DNA of 64,000 bases from Acanthacorydalis orientalis (lineage: Eukaryota; Arthropoda; Insecta; Megaloptera; Corydalidae): NCBI GenBank assembly GCA_034766995.1, contig CM068314.1, positions 11,053,701-11,117,700 on the forward strand. The letters run 5' to 3'. The position numbers and the translations under genes are program-made. Shown here one piece after another: positions 60,076-64,000 of this stretch; position 1 is the first letter of the stretch, and every line of letters starts with the position of its first letter. The notes under the pieces were generated by a model. It searched no databases. It was not told the origin of the DNA and saw nothing but the letters and a program-made list of their open reading frames with translations.

Positions 60076-60118
60076 AACTCAAACGGATATTATAATTTTA
60101 AATACATAAATACAAATA

Positions 60119-60213
60119 TTAGATGTAAAAAATAATTCGTAGCCTTTAAACTGAATCAATCATAACTCTGTTTTAAATTAAAATATTTTTTTGTCGTTTA
60201 CGATTTTGAAGTG

Positions 60214-60216
<3 letters not shown>
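60119..60216 (+). mobile_element. Family M mariner, copy 5, 5' end only
   Basis: TTAGATGTAAAAAATAATTC, CCTTTAAACTGAATCAATCA and ATAACTCTGTTTTAAATTAA match the first 100 bp of copy 2 closely, with TA upstream (60117-60118). The rest of the element is missing; the match ends at GAAGTGCCAA, where a (TA)n array begins. Confidence 0.75.

Positions 60217-60272
<56 letters not shown>
60217..60272. repeat. (TA)n microsatellite at a transposon breakpoint
   Basis: About 28 TA units directly joined to truncated mariner copy 5. Confidence 0.97.
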
Positions 60273-60275
<3 letters not shown>

Positions 60276-60569
60276 TCTAAAGCAATATTTGCTAGCCTAA
60301 TATTAAAAAAGTTATAAACTGACAATCGTTTTTATCTAAAATAAAAATATATGGCACATTTAAAAAATAGATTTTTATATAACTATTTCTCAAATCAAAG
60401 TAGAAATATCCACTACACTCATTATGATTCCTAATTGTGTATTAATGAAGAAATATTAGAAAGTTTACAATTATACTTATACTAGTTATTTCAAGAAAAA
60501 ACTATAATTTATTATATTACTATACAAAACCAATGTAAAGAAATGATAATAATTCGAATTGATATAATG
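60273..60569. other. Unannotated AT-rich sequence
   Basis: No continuation of the mariner on this side; nothing recognised. Confidence 0.45.
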
Positions 60570-60627
<58 letters not shown>

Positions 60628-60639
60628 TTATATATATAA
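60570..60639. repeat. (ATT)n-(TA)n microsatellite
   Basis: Short ATT run then about 22 TA units with a CT interruption. Confidence 0.96.
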
Positions 60640-61008
60640 AAGCACAATACATTTATATGATCCAACAATATCCATTCACGTGAGATTTATGACAACAACA
60701 AGAGAGTAATATTTTTTACGATCAATTGATTAAACGTATATTTGTTGTAATCATATCTGCTGATCGAACGTAATGATCATTTGTATTGTCCTAGCTAATA
60801 TTTATGACATCCCTATACTCAAGAATGTTGTGAGATGAAAAAAAATCTAGATGATGGATCGAATTCAATAGCATTTTGAACGGCTGACAAGCACGACTTT
60901 TTTTCTGATGTGGGTGTCGGAGTTTACGTTTACAAATACACATATACTTAATTACAGGCATTTATTTTATTATTATATATGTTAATATATTTATACATAT
61001 ATACATAC

Positions 61009-61011
<3 letters not shown>
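60640..61011. other. Unannotated AT-rich sequence
   Basis: No supported feature. Confidence 0.45.
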
Positions 61012-61060
<49 letters not shown>

Positions 61061-61063
61061 ATA
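61012..61063. repeat. (TA)n microsatellite
   Basis: About 20 TA units ending in GTATGTATATA. Confidence 0.96.
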
Positions 61064-62167
61064 AATCATTGAAGCGTATCAATACACATACCTTCTACCC
61101 GCATTTGCCTTAGGTCAGAACTAAAAAGCCTATTCTAATCATATAAGCAAAAGGAGTCAAGGTTTTTTGTTTTATATTTACGCCTTTATTATAACCACAA
61201 TTACTAGACGTACAAGAGACTAAATGAAATCAACAACGTAATCTGCCCACGATAAAATCATGTTCCATTGCATTAGTATACAATAAACGAGCATAAATTT
61301 TACTATACTTACAAAATACTCACAATGTTGGTTTGTACATAACATAATCCTTACTTGAATCCAATCAAGACTGAATTTATTATTATTATTTTATATAATG
61401 GCTAATGATTTATTATCTTTACATAATATAATAAAACCACAAATTTTAGTTGTTTTTACTGAAACATTTATAGGATGAAATTTTATAAAACCAATGTATT
61501 GAGTAATGGAACCGTTAAGAAATTGTGACATCGTTTCCGATATACAAAAAACATTTTAAGAATTACAATGGAGCCAACATTTGAACTTTTGATGTTAAAA
61601 AAAAACTGTGCAATTTAAATTCTTCTGTTTTCCTTCATAAATTAATCGTTAAACATATTTTATTATCCTGATAATCCTTTATCTTTTCATATCACGTTAG
61701 TTTTAATCTTCTACATCTAATCCGGGACATATAGCATATTCAGGTAATTGTAAATAACTACAATTACATGTTATCTTTAACTACCTGAAAATGAGACATG
61801 TACAGAAACTAACCGAAGATAAGAACTAGCAGGTTCAAAAGAACAACGACCGCCAGCATGTTACATCAAATGTCACAGTGATAGAAACAAACAATTATAA
61901 CTTCAGAAATATATAAACATGACAACCAATCAACTACAATCATACTTCAATATAAAAGAATTCAAGTTAAGTGATTTCCAAAAGATTAAATAAATAACCA
62001 AATCAATAGTTATTTATCTGTAGCTCTACATTTTTAAATATTAAAACTAGATTTTTATGTACGATCTGGTACATACAAGCAAAATGTTTATTTTTATAAA
62101 AACATACTTGCATTTTCTTGTAACTAACAAATATTTCAATCATCAGGTCATATTTTTTTAAGTTTTG

Positions 62168-62169
<2 letters not shown>
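61064..62169. other. Unannotated AT-rich sequence with one weak hairpin
   Basis: Imperfect inverted repeat TTCAGGTAATTGTAAATAAC (61739-61758) against GTTATCTTTAACTACCTGAA (61770-61789), 16 of 20 paired. Nothing else recognised. Confidence 0.45.

Positions 62170-62245
<76 letters not shown>
62170..62245. repeat. (TA)n microsatellite
   Basis: About 38 TA units. Confidence 0.97.
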
Positions 62246-62247
<2 letters not shown>

Positions 62248-62631
62248 ATACAATGTCACGAATTAATAATAACAGCAAAAGCGTGGCTACATTAATCAAA
62301 AAGTAGGACACACATTTTTGATTTTAAATCGTCGGCACTTTAGAAAATCGTGTATGACCTGTACAAATAAGTTTTACATAGATTTTTATCACAGTCAATT
62401 ATCTTTCTTGGATGTGCTAGAAAAAGTATGAATAAAATAATTCACACTTGAAACTAGGTTAACTTCAAAGGCGAAATGCAAATATTGAACAAGGACTATG
62501 TATAGAAGTAAGGTTTATCAATGTGGGCGACACTCGCAAATAACGATGTAATTATTACAACTGCACCTACATACATCCCGAATCAATCAATAATATAATT
62601 TGACATTTGATGGACGTACCCGTACGCAATT
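62246..62631. other. Unannotated sequence
   Basis: No supported feature; slightly less AT-rich at 62510-62630. Confidence 0.45.
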
Positions 62632-62647
62632 TATATATATATATATA

Positions 62648-62707
<60 letters not shown>

Positions 62708-62720
62708 TACACACATATAC
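62632..62720. repeat. (TA)n microsatellite with ACACA tail
   Basis: TA array with one TCT break, ending ATATACACACATATACATA. Confidence 0.96.
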
Positions 62721-63044
62721 ATATTGACATTATCAGAAGAAAATCACTCAAAGCGCCTTGAAAAATAACATATCAATTTCAAGAACCTACGATTTGTTTG
62801 ATTTGGTAAAATAACAAGAAACTATTCATTTTTAAGTTCAAACGCTTCATAATAGCACTATCAAATGTCCTGTTAGAAGAATAAAAGTAAATTATTAGAA
62901 AAAAAATACTATAATATTCGAAGAATTAAAGGTTCAACTTTAAAGTTGTTTTATTTACTGAAAGTTAAATCTGATATTTGCAGTTAGATAAATAGTAGTA
63001 TTTACAGCATATATTAATCAATATTTTAAATAACTTATCCAGTT

Positions 63045-63215
63045 TTTATTTCACTTTCGTAAATTAATTTTTAACTCTCCACAGACCACAAAAGAATTTC
63101 AAATCAAAAATGCTCAATAATTAATTATCGATCATTTTTGATTACCGATCATGTACAATTCGATGATATGGTATCATTCTCAGGGCATTAAGACATAAAA
63201 AATGTTTTCTTCCTC
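63045..63215 (+). mobile_element. Foldback MITE, copy L
   Basis: TTTCACTTTCGTAAATTAAT, CTCCACAGACCACAAAAG, ATCAAAAATGCTCAATAATT, ATCGATCATTTTTGATTACC, CAATTCGATGATATGGTATC and CTCAGGGCATTAAGACATAA. All central landmarks are present and the core dyad is well preserved. Confidence 0.6.
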
Positions 63216-64000
63216 TTAAAGTACATAATATGTTTTTTTCGGTATTTTAAGACTAGAAGGATAAAACATATACATTTGTCCAAATTATTTATTTTAGATT
63301 AAAACCTTAACCTTTAAAATGAACGCATCCAATAAAAAAACAACACGAACCTCTTCTGTTTTGATCAAAAATTCATTTTTAAAGACGAATTATATTGTTA
63401 TTGTTTGATTTTTCAATTTTTGAACATCGCCCCTCTCCCGAAGCAATATAAAACTTAAAAAATGCCAAAAAAAACACAGTTTTGTAAACAAATGATATTT
63501 TTATGGAAAATAATAATTTAATTAAACATAGGGAATTAAAGTATTAAAATCAAAAAAATATATATTGGATAACAAGCGAAGAATCTTGAATCAAAATCTA
63601 TTATTATTTAAATATTAGATTCTTCGTATTTAAAAAAATAAATAAATAAACATAACTCGTGAAATGTAACTAATAGTTGCAATTTGTAGACTTTATTTTT
63701 ATCGGGTTAGTATTATAAATTAACATTTATAATTTATAATTCATTAATCATCAAATAACTGCAGACAATAATTTTAAAATGTCATTTTCCATTTCTAATT
63801 TTCTTCGGCAGACACATTAACTTTTTTACGAAAACCTCAATTTTTTATATAAACAAAACGTTATACATATACAGAAAATATTTTTTTTATTATCGAAAAC
63901 AATACATTAAAGAACTTTCAATTTTTGTATCAAATATCAAAGAACACTTCACAAATCTTCTTTTAATATAAACTTAAAATGTCATGTACTAACATTAATT
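63216..64000. other. Unannotated AT-rich sequence
   Basis: No supported feature up to the window end. Confidence 0.5.

Noticed and set aside
1..64000. tRNA, rRNA and spliceosomal RNA genes
   Set aside because: No B-box-like GGTTCGANNCC with a matching cloverleaf, and no rRNA-like conserved block, was found by eye. A covariance-model scan would be needed to exclude degraded copies.

Overview
This is a very AT-rich eukaryotic window with no host protein-coding gene I can support. The transposon families (cecropia-type and other mariners, hAT, pogo-like elements), the dense (TA)n microsatellites and the short CpG-rich unique blocks in an AT-rich background fit an arthropod, most likely an insect. 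Hymenoptera is my guess only. The window reads as a gene desert or the inside of a very large intron.

Three kinds of material are interleaved. (1) At least 44 microsatellite loci, nearly all (TA)n of about 20-90 bp, roughly one per 1.5 kb. (2) Dead DNA transposons. The clearest is a full-length cecropia-type mariner at 51460-52751 with a broken transposase, sitting in a (TA)n array. A second, internally deleted cecropia mariner lies at 30558-31030. Other mariner transposase pieces are at 10855-11325, 15893-16140 and 32760-33089. Five related internally deleted mariners lie at 12819, 37711, 39863, 49499 and 60119. There is a 990-bp hAT derivative with a perfect 8-bp target duplication at 55981-56970, two short hAT MITEs (28552, 57043), two mariner-like MITEs (72, 27893), two pogo-like ends (to 9080 and to 16882), and a dispersed foldback family with about 12 copies. 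(3) Unique CpG-rich blocks of 200-500 bp, with no consistent reading frame, that may be conserved regulatory elements or non-coding RNA exons (notably 26.6, 31.3, 44.2, 46.1, 51.1, 53.4 and 55.3 kb).

Region by region: 0-9 kb has a hairpin MITE, foldback copies and a pogo-like end. 10-17 kb has mariner pieces, a local duplication and dense (TA)n. 17-27 kb is mostly unique AT-rich DNA with two CpG-rich blocks. 27-33 kb has mariner and hAT MITEs and two mariner remnants. 33-43 kb has two deleted mariners, a strong hairpin and an exon-like relic. 43-51 kb is the quietest and holds the best regulatory candidates. 51-57 kb has the full mariner and the hAT element. 57-64 kb is (TA)n-rich with short repeat relics. 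The most notable pattern is that transposon ends and internal breakpoints repeatedly coincide with (TA)n arrays.
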